In this document: positions 7,949 to 16,572 of the stretch, one piece after another | Layout: the number at the start of each line of letters is the position of its first letter | Position numbering within the stretch: position 1 is the first letter of the stretch | DNA from: UMGS1002 sp045586785 | GTDB taxonomy: Bacteria > Bacillota > Clostridia > Oscillospirales > CAG-272 | Assembly (NCBI GenBank): GCA_045586785.1 | Contig: JAZNBA010000115.1 | Span: 1 to 25,736, forward strand | Direction of reading: 5' to 3' | DNA length: 25,736 nucleotides | Program-made: the position numbers and the translations under genes | Notes under the pieces: model-generated | Told to the model about the DNA's origin: nothing | Seen by the model: only the letters and a program-made list of their open reading frames with translations | Database searches by the model: none

Positions 7949-9190
7949 TTATGTCTCACAACGTATATATTTCACACTGCCGTCTTGAGTGTTAATACAC
8001 ATTATAGAATAGTCGGTTGTATCAATACTTTGATATATTTCTCCATCCTCAATGGCATTATCGCCGTTTGCATCATAGTATTTGATATACGAAAGGTAAA
8101 TAGATCGTCCCACGCTGCAAAACGAGATTATTTCATAGCATATATCACCATTTAGTTCGAAAACGCGTGTATCGTCACTTCCATCAAGATTGGCCCGACG
8201 CAACTCACTGCTTGGTATGACAATATTTTCTCCCTGCATTTCCGTCGTGGAATTTTTGCCGACAACATAAGATTCAGTATTGAGATAATATATGTAATTT
8301 GAAGTTATTTGCCACTTAGCGGCGGTGATGCCAAGAGATGTTTTTTCACTGCCGTCAAGGCGCGCTCTATACAAAGATTGAGCGTCTTGCTCACCTTCTC
8401 CCCAGTAAATATTTTGTCCGTCGGTATATATATCGGAATACAAAAACGTGCCCGACAGAACCGTCTTTTTATCGTTCATTTCATAATCGGCAGAAAATAT
8501 CTCTCGTCCGTCCGAAAAATACAGATGTTCATCCAATGCAAATAATAATTGGACATCAAGGTCTATGCCTTGATCGTCATTTAGAAACAAGGCAACCTCG
8601 TCGCCGGTTGCAAGCTCCAATCGATGAAGAGCAAAGTAATATTCTCCACTTACTTGATCAAAAACACTTTTATAATAAAATCTATATCCGTCCACATACA
8701 ACTCATACTTATACGTGGGCCTTTCAATATCCTCGGATTTAAAATATTGTTTCAGTTTTGCGTTTTCTATATCGTAGCGGACAAAATCATAATACCTATC
8801 GGTCCCAAATGGGAATGTGCGCTCATAATATACACAATTGTCGCTTATATAAAAGTTTTTCTCCATTGAAAAAAATGGACAATCCTTTGTATTATGCATA
8901 CATATAGCATCCGCACATACAGTAGAACAAATATCTGTTGCAATATTATAACGCCACAGAGTTTTTTGCACATTGTTCCCAAAGCTCGGACCTATAAAAT
9001 ATATACATCCGTCATAATATTTTATTTTGCTCAAGCCATCCTGGGCAACAGCAACTCCGAGTGGCAGATCTGTGGCATTTGCATCAACATGCGAGGTGTT
9101 ATCCGAGTAATCTATATTATTGCAGGATGTCAAAATAAGACAGATTACAAAAAAGCAAATCGCATATTTGCTCAATCTCTTTAGTTTCAT
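7949..9190 (-). CDS. Surface lipoprotein with beta-propeller-like repeats, module B (413 aa)
   Basis: Predicted membrane-anchored lipoprotein. I start it at ATG 9190 (MKLKRLSK) rather than at an in-frame upstream codon at 9205, because GGAGGG lies five bases before 9190. The lipobox is LILTSC with the acylated Cys at 23. The linker is short, without a Pro/Thr expansion. Cys/His motif: CADAICMHNTKDC at 92-104. Later repeats such as LYRARLDGSEKT, NYIYYLNTES and LRRANLDGSDDT are typical of DUF5050-like beta-propellers. It sits after the small secreted gene at 9228 and its hairpin, and 5 nt before the permease, as in module A. It is the sole lipoprotein of its module. Role inferred: extracellular accessory, receptor or protective subunit of the transporter. 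Confidence 0.85.
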   Translation of the reverse strand: MKLKRLSKYAICFFVICLILTSCNNIDYSDNTSHVDANATDLPLGVAVAQDGLSKIKYYDGCIYFIGPSFGNNVQKTLWRYNIATDICSTVCADAICMHNTKDCPFFSMEKNFYISDNCVYYERTFPFGTDRYYDFVRYDIENAKLKQYFKSEDIERPTYKYELYVDGYRFYYKSVFDQVSGEYYFALHRLELATGDEVALFLNDDQGIDLDVQLLFALDEHLYFSDGREIFSADYEMNDKKTVLSGTFLYSDIYTDGQNIYWGEGEQDAQSLYRARLDGSEKTSLGITAAKWQITSNYIYYLNTESYVVGKNSTTEMQGENIVIPSSELRRANLDGSDDTRVFELNGDICYEIISFCSVGRSIYLSYIKYYDANGDNAIEDGEIYQSIDTTDYSIMCINTQDGSVKYIRCET

Positions 9191-9227
9191 GATATCCCTC
9201 CACAATACATTAATTATTGAAAAATTA

Positions 9228-9656
9228 TCATATAGCCCCTTCCTGTAGGTCTTTTGACCTACAGGAAGGGAAAATTTTTTCGGTTACAAATACTTCACCG
9301 TAGCCACGATAAATTACACCATCTCGCACAATATAGTGAGCAGATTGCGCAGACGATCCGGAATCTGCTATTCTAACCCACGCGGTAGTATAACTACTAC
9401 CCACATTTTCTTTTTCTTGAACCAAGTAAGAATCTATATAAAGTTCAACCGATACACTTTCGTTGCCGTTAGAAATTGCCACAGTATCTGCATGTGATGC
9501 TCCTGTGTAGCTATTTAAAAAGCCTTCTCCTCTTGAGCCATACACGGAATTTCTAACATCAATCGTAGCTCTTTCAGCAAAAACATTAGTACACACTACC
9601 GTCAAAAGGCTTGCCACGAGAAATATGCACAGCATAATTTTAATATATTTTTTCAT
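9228..9656 (-). CDS. Small secreted protein, module B, the only copy with an intact start (142 aa)
   Basis: ATG at 9656 follows AAAAAGGAGA at proper spacing. The N-terminus is a Sec signal peptide (MKKYIKIMLC, hydrophobic core, cleavage after NVFA), leaving a mature chain of about 115 aa starting ERATIDVR. The mature part is rich in Ser, Thr, Val and Gly with alternating strands (SVSVELYIDSYLV, TTAWVRIADSG) and ends near SAHYIVRDGVIYRGYGEV, similar to the C-termini of the module A and D copies. There are no cysteines in the probable mature core, and the last 19 residues, from about KIFPSC, are read through a hairpin and may be a recent extension. Candidates: a bacteriocin-like or signalling protein handled by the adjacent transporter; the layout recalls lactococcin-972 loci, but homology is not shown. 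Confidence 0.75.
   Translation of the reverse strand: MKKYIKIMLCIFLVASLLTVVCTNVFAERATIDVRNSVYGSRGEGFLNSYTGASHADTVAISNGNESVSVELYIDSYLVQEKENVGSSYTTAWVRIADSGSSAQSAHYIVRDGVIYRGYGEVFVTEKIFPSCRSKDLQEGAI
9237..9270 (-). other. Strong hairpin at the end of the module B small gene
   Basis: Perfect 15-bp stem (CCCTTCCTGTAGGTC and its complement) with a TTTT loop. Unlike the other modules, it overlaps the last codons of the small gene. No U-tract follows directly on the minus strand, so it probably protects the 3' end or limits read-through into the lipoprotein rather than fully terminating. Confidence 0.7.
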
Positions 9657-9673
9657 AATCTTTCTCCTTTTTA

Positions 9674-9702
9674 ATTTTATAATAAAATTTCTTATTTGTC
9701 AA
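9674..9702 (-). promoter_or_regulatory. Sigma-A type promoter of the module B small secreted gene
   Basis: TTGACA (9697-9702), 17-nt spacer, TAAAAT (9674-9679), identical to the copies in modules A and C. Because the terminator at 9961-9997 closes the upstream operon, this is the most likely promoter for the whole module B and A block. Confidence 0.7.
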
Positions 9703-9845
9703 TATATTACATGTGTAAAATGCCTGAATGGTTAATTTTTGTCACTTTGCACAAAACATAGTCATCACCTCTTCCTATATAATCCCTATCTGTTGGCCAA
9801 CTTCCTGTTCGTTGCCCATTGGATTCACCTCTTTCATTGATCATT
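9703..9845 (-). promoter_or_regulatory. Conserved leader element, copy 2, with mini-ORFs at 9775-9819 and 9742-9759
   Basis: This and the terminator account for the gene-poor stretch 9657-10039. Mini-ORF A (9775-9819) encodes MGNEQEVGQQIGII after AAAGAGGTGAAT. Mini-ORF B (9742-9759) encodes MFCAK after AGGAAGAGGTGAT. In this copy a third frame runs open from 9895 through the whole element because a TGA found in the other two copies is TGG here. Bases 9846-9960 are AT-rich and hold nothing I recognise. Confidence 0.5.
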
Positions 9846-9960
9846 GCGAAAGCATAATATAATGCCCTCACTATATAAATGTGTTTACTTTGCAAAATCT
9901 TTCACTTTTTTGCAAAATTTTTTTATTTTATTATCAATCGATCAATATAAACAAAGACAA

Positions 9961-9997
9961 ACACCGTCAAAGCAAGCGTTTCCTGCTTTGACGGTGT
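9961..9997 (-). terminator. Intrinsic terminator after the module C permease
   Basis: Perfect 14-bp stem ACACCGTCAAAGCA / TGCTTTGACGGTGT with a 9-nt loop, followed on the minus strand by the U-rich stretch TTTGTCTTTGTTTAT. It lies 43 nt after the permease stop and separates modules C-D-E from modules B-A as transcription units. Confidence 0.85.
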
Positions 9998-10039
9998 AAT
10001 ATTTATTTAGTTTTTCGCGTTCTTTTCGCCGTAAAACTT

Positions 10040-12448
10040 TTAACTACTCCTTTTCAATCCGCACCAGTTAAGCGCACACACTGTCAAGCACGCGATGACA
10101 ACTATTGCAAACGCGCCGCCAACGGTCATGATCAAACCACCATCGAAAGAAAATAATTGCTTCTTGATGCCGTCAATAAACAGTTCCGACACCTGCATAA
10201 CGTGAGTAAAGCTAAAGAACCGCGCATTTTTCACGCCAAAAGCAATAAGCATTGTCGGAATCAAAGTAACTCCTACGGCAATGGTACCCGTGGTAAGCAC
10301 CCGGCGTGTCAACTGCGACAAAGCCGCCGCAAACAGTCCCAATAATATGCAGGCTAATATACGAACGGTTATATAATACGCAAGATACGCCCCGATTGAA
10401 AGCCCCCCGGCCCCACTAAACTCAGAAAGCGACCCTAACGGCGCTATAGCAGCAGGTATCTTGTAGCTTTTTTTCACCAGCAAGGTATCAAGAGCCGAAC
10501 ATAGCAGAGTTAAAATTGACGAGATACCCACAATTCCCAAAAGCTTGGACCAAAACGTGACTGCTCTGCCACGTCTGCAGGTGCGAAGTATCTGAGCAAA
10601 TCCAAAACTGCTTGAGCGTTCATTATACTCGCCGGCGAAAATGCCGACTGACAGCAAAAGGATTATCGCGTAGCAGAAATAATCTGCGTCAAGACCGAAA
10701 AGCTTGTGCCAGCCGGTATCGTATACCAGCCACAGCTGTGTACCGTTCTTTTGATTTTTGGTCAGCTTACGCTGAGCATCCGACAAAATATCTTCAACCA
10801 CGTCGCGATCGTCCATAGCGTTGTTATAGCTTGACAAGTAATTGAAATAATCATCTGGCAAGACAGTCCCCTCGGCATAGTCCCGATCCATGTCCTCCTT
10901 TTGGGCAATTATCGCATTGATTCTATCGAGCTCTGCTTGGACATCTGCCACTTTTTGCTCGGTAACAAGTCCCTCAAAGCGCAACATATAGTTGCGGTAA
11001 ACGTATTCATTTGGGCCTTTTAGATCATCAATATTGGCGGCGAACAGCGCAAAACGCGCCACAAGCAAGATCACGACCACTATCCACAATCTGGAGGAAA
11101 CCAACATTTTATAAAGCTCGGCAAAAACGAGTGGCATGGGGCGCGGACGGAGTTTTTTTGTCTTGACACTTTGCACACCGACAACCAACCGTCTCAAAGC
11201 CGCTATTGGCTTTTTGATAAAGCCCAAATGTATTCCTGTCTTTCTGCGGCACCACAACAGCACGCACAGCGCGGGAAGTGTTATCGCCAACACGCCGCAT
11301 ATCAACAAGGCAAGGTCAAGATAACCGCATACGGCGCCAAACAAATTTACTGTGCGCAACCGTTCATAAAGTCGTGTAGCATCGGAGAGCGAGACAAGGT
11401 TAAGATATGAGATAAGTCCCGCCTTCTCCGGATCTGCGGTAAATACCACGAGATTCAAGCCGAGCATTGCCATACCCGCGGCGTAAGTCAGAACGTAATT
11501 GTAAAACAGTATTGAGATCATGCCTACGATCAGCGAAAAGATGCAGACTGAAAGCAGGCACAAAAGCTCTGACAGTATAAAATATTCGCCCAGCGTTATG
11601 GCGTAAGGCGCGAAACGGAAGCGATCCAGCACATGCAAGGCATTGTATGAGTTGGAAAATCCCTCGGTGAACCCGACGGTCAGATACGAAGCTCCGCCAA
11701 ACAGCAGTACCAACAAAGTTGCACAGCTGAAAATGACAGTCAGCTTTGACATTGCCGTAGTCAGCCTTCCCCGCCTTGTAGTGTGCATAATGGGCAGCAT
11801 TCCCGACACCGATTCTTTGGTAAATATCGAGGCACTTACAAGCAACATTATAAAAAAGATAAAAATCGAAGAATATGAGGACTCAAGTAGCGTTCCCCAG
11901 CCGTGAACATATTCAAATCCCATAACAACGCTGTCGCGGACGGAGGTATATATCTCTGCATTTCGCACTTGATTACGATAGTACCAGGACTGCTCGGTGT
12001 AACCTCTCTCAAGATATGCAGCACGGTTGATATATGTATTGCGGATGACCGTATTCATATCCGAGGGGTAGTCCCGCACCTCATCAGCATCAGCCATGAC
12101 GCGCTCTATAAGCTTAATATCCTGCCTGTAATCAGCTTTTATGTATTTGCCCTCAAGCGTCTGCCCAACATATTCTTGTCCGTTTTTATATGCCTCTATC
12201 ATAGCATCATTTTGCGCTTTTTCGAATGCAACCAATTCATCGTAATACGAAATGATGGTATCGGGATCATTAAAATATTGATCGTATATAGACTCAAGCG
12301 CAGCCACGTCAAGGCCGCCGTTTTTCTTCATCGCCTCGGTAGAGTCGGTATACAGCAAAAAGCTGTTGAGTAACAGCAAAAGCGCCGTTGTGATAATCAT
12401 CAGCGGCGATAGCAGCTTTTGAAATTCATACTTTATCAAACGGCGCAT
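10040..12448 (-). CDS. Double-length ABC-2 family permease, module C (802 aa)
   Basis: Same two-half architecture as its three paralogues but more diverged. Half 1: TM1 at about 15-33, extracytoplasmic domain to about 185 with GW at 183-184, TM2, then KESVSGMLPIMHTTRRGR as the coupling-type cytoplasmic motif (about 211-228). Half 2: helix beginning near VSSRLWIVVVILL, extracytoplasmic coiled domain with FEGLVTEQKVADVQAEL, YDTGW, then LRTCRRGRAVTFWSKLL and the last TM helices. The start has GGAGGTC upstream and lies 16 nt after the fifth lipoprotein. It ends the operon; there is no ATPase or ATPase relic between its stop and the terminator, so a shared ATPase must be assumed if it works. It is flanked by five different lipoproteins, and which it partners is unknown. 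Confidence 0.9.
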   Translation of the reverse strand: MRRLIKYEFQKLLSPLMIITTALLLLLNSFLLYTDSTEAMKKNGGLDVAALESIYDQYFNDPDTIISYYDELVAFEKAQNDAMIEAYKNGQEYVGQTLEGKYIKADYRQDIKLIERVMADADEVRDYPSDMNTVIRNTYINRAAYLERGYTEQSWYYRNQVRNAEIYTSVRDSVVMGFEYVHGWGTLLESSYSSIFIFFIMLLVSASIFTKESVSGMLPIMHTTRRGRLTTAMSKLTVIFSCATLLVLLFGGASYLTVGFTEGFSNSYNALHVLDRFRFAPYAITLGEYFILSELLCLLSVCIFSLIVGMISILFYNYVLTYAAGMAMLGLNLVVFTADPEKAGLISYLNLVSLSDATRLYERLRTVNLFGAVCGYLDLALLICGVLAITLPALCVLLWCRRKTGIHLGFIKKPIAALRRLVVGVQSVKTKKLRPRPMPLVFAELYKMLVSSRLWIVVVILLVARFALFAANIDDLKGPNEYVYRNYMLRFEGLVTEQKVADVQAELDRINAIIAQKEDMDRDYAEGTVLPDDYFNYLSSYNNAMDDRDVVEDILSDAQRKLTKNQKNGTQLWLVYDTGWHKLFGLDADYFCYAIILLLSVGIFAGEYNERSSSFGFAQILRTCRRGRAVTFWSKLLGIVGISSILTLLCSALDTLLVKKSYKIPAAIAPLGSLSEFSGAGGLSIGAYLAYYITVRILACILLGLFAAALSQLTRRVLTTGTIAVGVTLIPTMLIAFGVKNARFFSFTHVMQVSELFIDGIKKQLFSFDGGLIMTVGGAFAIVVIACLTVCALNWCGLKRSS

Positions 12449-12464
12449 AAATGACCTCCATAGG

Positions 12465-13739
12465 TTATTCTATATACAAAATTTCTCCGGTTTCAATATC
12501 AAGGCGTGCCACATTCGAGTAGCTTTGACCGTCCTTTGCCATGTATGAATAAAGGTAATTTCCGTCAACAATAAAATCTGCACTGAATCCTTGCTTTAAG
12601 GTAAGAAGCTTTTCCGAATTATTTCCACTGTGATCACTTCTCCAAAGCTCGTAAGTTTTTTCCCCTTTGGGATTATCCGAATCAACCGGAAACGCGTAAT
12701 AATAATATATATATTTATTCGTTAGTGTATAGCCGGTCGATGCGCCGCGGGAACTGATCACAGTTGAACTTTCACCTGTAGTCATATTTTGAGCAATAAT
12801 ATTTCCTTTTGACGATTCGTACATCATTTCTCCCACATAAAATGGAACGGTCTTGAAATATTTATGCTCTTTTACATCACTGCCATCCGGCAAGCGAGAA
12901 CTTAAAATTATTTCAACGTCGGAACCGGCAGCAAAATCTCCCGCAAATATTCTCCCGTTGTGTACAAGAGCCAGTCCACCCACATTTTTTGTGCTTGTGA
13001 CCGAATGTATCTCCGTTAATTTACCTGTGGGAATATTATATTTCCATATCTTCACATCATAAAGGGTGCGGTCATCACTGCCTGTGGCGTTTGGGTTTTC
13101 GGTTTTGATAATAACCGTGCCAAACGCATCATCGCCGATACAGCCCGAGTACATACTGCCCGAGCCACCGCTGCTGCCGCCAAATACATTCTCATGTATC
13201 TTGCCCGTTTCCGTATCGTAAATGTGTATGTGATCCGCAGAGGTAGCACCGGAACCTCCGGCAAATACAACGTACCTGCCGTATGCCCTTACATTGCCTA
13301 TATAACCGTACTGAAACGGACACGAATTTGTATCATGTGTGCAAACCGGATCAAGACACGGACTGCTTATTTCTCCTGTTTTCAAATTAAGCCGCATAAG
13401 GCGATTGTATTTTCTTGGGGTAGATTCTTTTTTGACGTAATAAAGCCAATCTCCGCTTACCGAAAAGCTGTTCATAGTTCGTTGGGTAACTTTATCTGCA
13501 CTGTCGTCGCTCGGAGTATATGTATAATTCGGCACATAAACGCGGAGTTCCTCGGGTATCTCGCCCCGTGTTTCAAAAGTGTCGGTATCGGTAGACGTAA
13601 GAGCAGAATCGTCTATATTTTCAGAAGGAACTTGAATCTCATTCGGAGAGGTGGTATAAACATTCAGATTCCCTTGCCCGTCCCCGCAGGAGGTTAGCAA
13701 AAGGCATATAAGAATACACATACAAAATAGTTTTTTCAT
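12465..13739 (-). CDS. Surface lipoprotein, module C copy 5 of 5 (424 aa)
   Basis: Last gene of a five-lipoprotein tandem series in transcription order. Lipobox LLLTSC, acylated Cys at 18. The first 27 residues are identical to those of the next copy (13772). A short Thr/Ser-rich linker leads to the shared IPEELRVYVPNYTY segment near 61-74. Cys/His motif CLDPVCTHDTNSC at 128-140. Near the C-terminus it has the family element ELWRSDHSGNN (Cys replaced by Ser) and it ends GEILYIE. A Gly/Ser-rich run near residues 185-200 (GGSSGGSGSMYSG) is absent from its neighbours. Strong ribosome site AAGGAGGAAG. It lies 16 nt before the module C permease. Predicted extracellular beta-propeller-like protein; ligand unknown. 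Confidence 0.85.
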   Translation of the reverse strand: MKKLFCMCILICLLLTSCGDGQGNLNVYTTSPNEIQVPSENIDDSALTSTDTDTFETRGEIPEELRVYVPNYTYTPSDDSADKVTQRTMNSFSVSGDWLYYVKKESTPRKYNRLMRLNLKTGEISSPCLDPVCTHDTNSCPFQYGYIGNVRAYGRYVVFAGGSGATSADHIHIYDTETGKIHENVFGGSSGGSGSMYSGCIGDDAFGTVIIKTENPNATGSDDRTLYDVKIWKYNIPTGKLTEIHSVTSTKNVGGLALVHNGRIFAGDFAAGSDVEIILSSRLPDGSDVKEHKYFKTVPFYVGEMMYESSKGNIIAQNMTTGESSTVISSRGASTGYTLTNKYIYYYYAFPVDSDNPKGEKTYELWRSDHSGNNSEKLLTLKQGFSADFIVDGNYLYSYMAKDGQSYSNVARLDIETGEILYIE

Positions 13740-13789
13740 TTTTCTTCCTCCTTGTGCGGCGATGCCGATTGTTATTCTATGTATAAAAT
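13658..13789 (-). repeat. 132-bp perfect repeat spanning the start of the 12465-13739 gene (partner 14935-15066)
   Basis: Read base by base, 13658-13789 and 14935-15066 are identical. Each covers the signal peptide codons, the ribosome site, the 32-nt intergenic gap and the end of the preceding gene. A 66-nt core (13723-13788) occurs a third time at 17825-17890. The mature regions on either side differ, which indicates recent duplication or gene conversion at the junctions. Confidence 0.9.
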
Positions 13790-15016
13790 CTCTCCGGTTT
13801 CCACATCAATGCGTACAAGCATACTGGATGCATTGCCGGACTTCCCGGCTGCCAGCGTATATAAATATTTGCCCTTGACAGCAAAATCCATAGATATACT
13901 TTGCTCCAAGGAGTGTAGCAAAACAGCATTTTCACCGGTATGGTCGCATCGCCATAATTCATGCACATCGGGACCATCTTTCTCGAAAGGCACAATGCGG
14001 TGGTAATACACATAATTATTTGTTATTGTAAACCTTGTGGTATAGGGGCTTTCGGGTATAACGGTTTTAATTTCTCCTGTTTTCATACTAATGCAGATCA
14101 TTGCATTTTTTTCGGCTGCATTCCAAATATATTCATCTGTATAATAATACCCGTTTTGAAAATACGGTTCCTCTCGTATATCGGTTTGATCGTAACGCAT
14201 TGAATACGGCATCATTATAACGTCCGAGCCCGGAACATAATCACCATAATAAATACGCTCACCAATAGTCATTGCAAAGCCGCCGCTGTTACGAACGTTT
14301 TCCAACGTATGCATCAAATACGAGGTTTCGGACGGGATGTTATATCTCCACATCTGAATTTCATATATTGTGCTGTCAGAGGAGCCTGCCGCATTGGGAT
14401 TTTCGCGTTTAATAACTACCTTGCCGTATACATCGTCATTTATACAGCTTGCATACAAGCTACCAATTTCATTTCCGGCACTATTGAAAATATCTTTATG
14501 TACCTTGCCGGTAACAGTATCATAAATATAAATGTTATGATACGACGTCCCCGAAGTGCCGCCGGCATATGCGATATATCTTCCAAACGACTGCACGCTA
14601 CCTATATATTTGTGCTGGAACATACAATTATCTGTATTGTGCGTACAGACCGGGTCAAGACAAGGACTGCTGATCTCACCTGTCTGCAAGTGCAATCTCA
14701 TAAGTCGATTACACGTATACGGCTCGGATATATTTTGAACATAATAAATATATTCCTCTCCTGCGGCTATTCCGCTGACAGCTCTTGGAGTTACCAAATC
14801 AACATCATCTTCGTTCTCGGTATAGGTATAATTCGGCACGTAAACACGCAATTCCTCGGGAATTTCTCCTCGTGTTTCGAATGTATCCGTTACAACATCC
14901 GTCACGCTCACATCCTGCGACGCCGTAGTAGTAAAAACATTCAGATTCCCTTGCCCGTCCCCGCAGGAGGTTAGCAAAAGGCATATAAGAATACACATAC
15001 AAAATAGTTTTTTCAT
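13772..15016 (-). CDS. Surface lipoprotein, module C copy 4 of 5 (414 aa)
   Basis: Closest paralogue of the 12465 gene. Lipobox LLLTSC with Cys at 18; signal peptide and first mature residues are identical to that copy up to about residue 27, then the linker differs (TASQDVSVTDVV). The two converge again at TFETRGEIPEELRVYVPNYT. Cys/His motif CLDPVCTHNTDNC at 119-131. Repeated aromatic strands (EYIYYVQN, NNYVYYHRI, KYLYTLAAG) fit a beta-propeller. C-terminal element ELWRCDHTGENAVLL and ending GEILYIE. It is separated from each neighbour by a 32-nt gap with AAGGAGGAAG. No promoter is visible between copies, so the five are probably one polycistronic unit. Confidence 0.85.
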   Translation of the reverse strand: MKKLFCMCILICLLLTSCGDGQGNLNVFTTTASQDVSVTDVVTDTFETRGEIPEELRVYVPNYTYTENEDDVDLVTPRAVSGIAAGEEYIYYVQNISEPYTCNRLMRLHLQTGEISSPCLDPVCTHNTDNCMFQHKYIGSVQSFGRYIAYAGGTSGTSYHNIYIYDTVTGKVHKDIFNSAGNEIGSLYASCINDDVYGKVVIKRENPNAAGSSDSTIYEIQMWRYNIPSETSYLMHTLENVRNSGGFAMTIGERIYYGDYVPGSDVIMMPYSMRYDQTDIREEPYFQNGYYYTDEYIWNAAEKNAMICISMKTGEIKTVIPESPYTTRFTITNNYVYYHRIVPFEKDGPDVHELWRCDHTGENAVLLHSLEQSISMDFAVKGKYLYTLAAGKSGNASSMLVRIDVETGEILYIE

Positions 15017-15066
15017 TTTTCTTCCTCCTTGTGCGGCGATGCCGATTGTTATTCTATGTATAAAAT
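14935..15066 (-). repeat. 132-bp perfect repeat spanning the start of the 13772-15016 gene (partner 13658-13789)
   Basis: Second copy of the junction repeat described at 13658-13789, including the 66-nt core at 15000-15065. Confidence 0.9.
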
Positions 15067-16542
15067 TTCTCCAACATTCATATTTATACGCATAGCCTTA
15101 GTAACGTTTTTCCCATTCTGGTTGACCGTTTTCATGCAGTAAATATAATCTCCGTAAACATAAAAGCTATTTAACTCTCCGTTAAAGCTGAAAAGGTGGG
15201 TGTGGCTGTTTAAGCCGTGATCGCAACTCCATATCTGCGAATATCCTTGTGCGTCTGTAATGCTATAGTAAACATATTTATCGGTAACGCAAAGTCCGGG
15301 CTCGTTTGAGGTATCAACTTTTATACTGCGTACCTGCCCGTTTCGCATATCCACCGACTCAATAAGATACGCCGTACCGCTGGGATAAGTTCTCCATTGC
15401 AAACTTCCGGTATAATATTCGGCTAATATAAAGTAAGGCTCCTCACGCACATCGGTACAATCAAGTGACATAGAGTATGCAACCGTTACTCCCGTTTCGC
15501 GATATGTTTTACGGTAATAAATGCGATCGCCGTATACCATGTCGAAATTGTAACCGCGATAAGTATCGGACAGCGTATGTATGATCTCGGTCTTGCCGGA
15601 GGAAAGATCATGTCGCCAGAATTGCAACTCGTAAACAGTCTTGTCTTCAGTCCCCGAGGCGGCGGGGTTATCATATAATCTATGTCCGCAATTATACAAA
15701 TAATTTCCGCTATGACTAACATATGTACTTATATTACCATAGTTCTGATGATTAAATATTTCCTTGCGTAAGCCGCCCGTTTGGGTATTATATAAATAAC
15801 ACTTAAACCCTTCTTGTTGTCCTGATACTCCCTTTTTGGCATAAAACACAATATATTTACCAAAGCTCTGTATAGAAATGGGGGTTCGAAAGCAGAAATC
15901 ACATTCAAGAGTATCATGTGTACAAATGGGATCAAAACAGGGGCTTGTCAGCTCACCGGTCTTTATGTTAAGACAACGCAATCTCAATAACGTTTGCCCT
16001 TTATTCTGTATCATTTGCTGATGATACAAGTAATCCCCGCAAACTGCAAAATACGAGACAAAACGACTCAGCGTATTTATATTGCTGTCTGACGATGCGA
16101 TATATGTGTAATTGTTTACATATTCACGAAGCTCCTCCGGAATGTCGGGAATGTGTGTAGGAATGTTCTCGGTTATAAACTGAGGCGGAAGTGTTTCGGG
16201 AGGGGACGGAATTGTTGTAACAGCTTCTACAGACACGGCAGGCTCGGATGTTTCGGGTGGTAATACTTCGGATGTATTAATATCCGAAGATACAATATCA
16301 GATTCATATGTGTCGGGGGGAGCTGTCGTGCCTGTAGGCGTGTTCGTAGTCGGTGCAATTATTTCGGATGTATCGGGCATTATGATAACAGAAGCCGTCG
16401 TTTCCGGCATTATGATAACGGGGGCAGAAGTAGTAGTCTCCGAACTTGATTCAGGAGTGTAAACATTCAGATCCTCTTGCCCACCCCCGCAGGAGGTGAG
16501 TAAAAAGCATATGAGAATGCATATGCAAAATAGTTTTTTCAT
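15049..16542 (-). CDS. Surface lipoprotein with expanded linker, module C copy 3 of 5 (497 aa)
   Basis: Lipobox FLLTSC, acylated Cys at 18. It is about 75 residues longer than its neighbours, and the extra length is all in a Thr/Pro/Ser/Glu-rich linker at 28-130 that contains an internal repeat (VIIMPETTAS then VIIMPDTSE) and several PPET/PPDT units. Such a linker is expected to be extended and to push the folded domain further from the membrane, perhaps through the cell wall. After it come IPEELREYVNNYTY (134-147), the Cys/His motif CFDPICTHDTLEC at 202-214, propeller-like strands, a variant of the WRCDH element (IWSCDHGLN), and the family ending GEILYIE. Ribosome site AGGAGGAAG. Extracellular role inferred. 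Confidence 0.85.
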   Translation of the reverse strand: MKKLFCICILICFLLTSCGGGQEDLNVYTPESSSETTTSAPVIIMPETTASVIIMPDTSEIIAPTTNTPTGTTAPPDTYESDIVSSDINTSEVLPPETSEPAVSVEAVTTIPSPPETLPPQFITENIPTHIPDIPEELREYVNNYTYIASSDSNINTLSRFVSYFAVCGDYLYHQQMIQNKGQTLLRLRCLNIKTGELTSPCFDPICTHDTLECDFCFRTPISIQSFGKYIVFYAKKGVSGQQEGFKCYLYNTQTGGLRKEIFNHQNYGNISTYVSHSGNYLYNCGHRLYDNPAASGTEDKTVYELQFWRHDLSSGKTEIIHTLSDTYRGYNFDMVYGDRIYYRKTYRETGVTVAYSMSLDCTDVREEPYFILAEYYTGSLQWRTYPSGTAYLIESVDMRNGQVRSIKVDTSNEPGLCVTDKYVYYSITDAQGYSQIWSCDHGLNSHTHLFSFNGELNSFYVYGDYIYCMKTVNQNGKNVTKAMRINMNVGEILYIE

Positions 16543-16572
16543 TTTACTTCCTCCTTTGGCGGTGGCACTGCG

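Noticed and set aside
9707..9895. 62-codon ORF across leader copy 2 as a genuine gene
   Set aside because: It is open only because one TGA is TGG in this copy; there is no ribosome site at its start and the frame is closed in copies 1 and 3. The shared part is reported as a leader feature instead.
11903..14974. Several plus-strand open frames of 150-220 codons opposite the permease and lipoproteins
   Set aside because: They are antisense shadows of well-supported minus-strand genes with shared motifs and ribosome sites.
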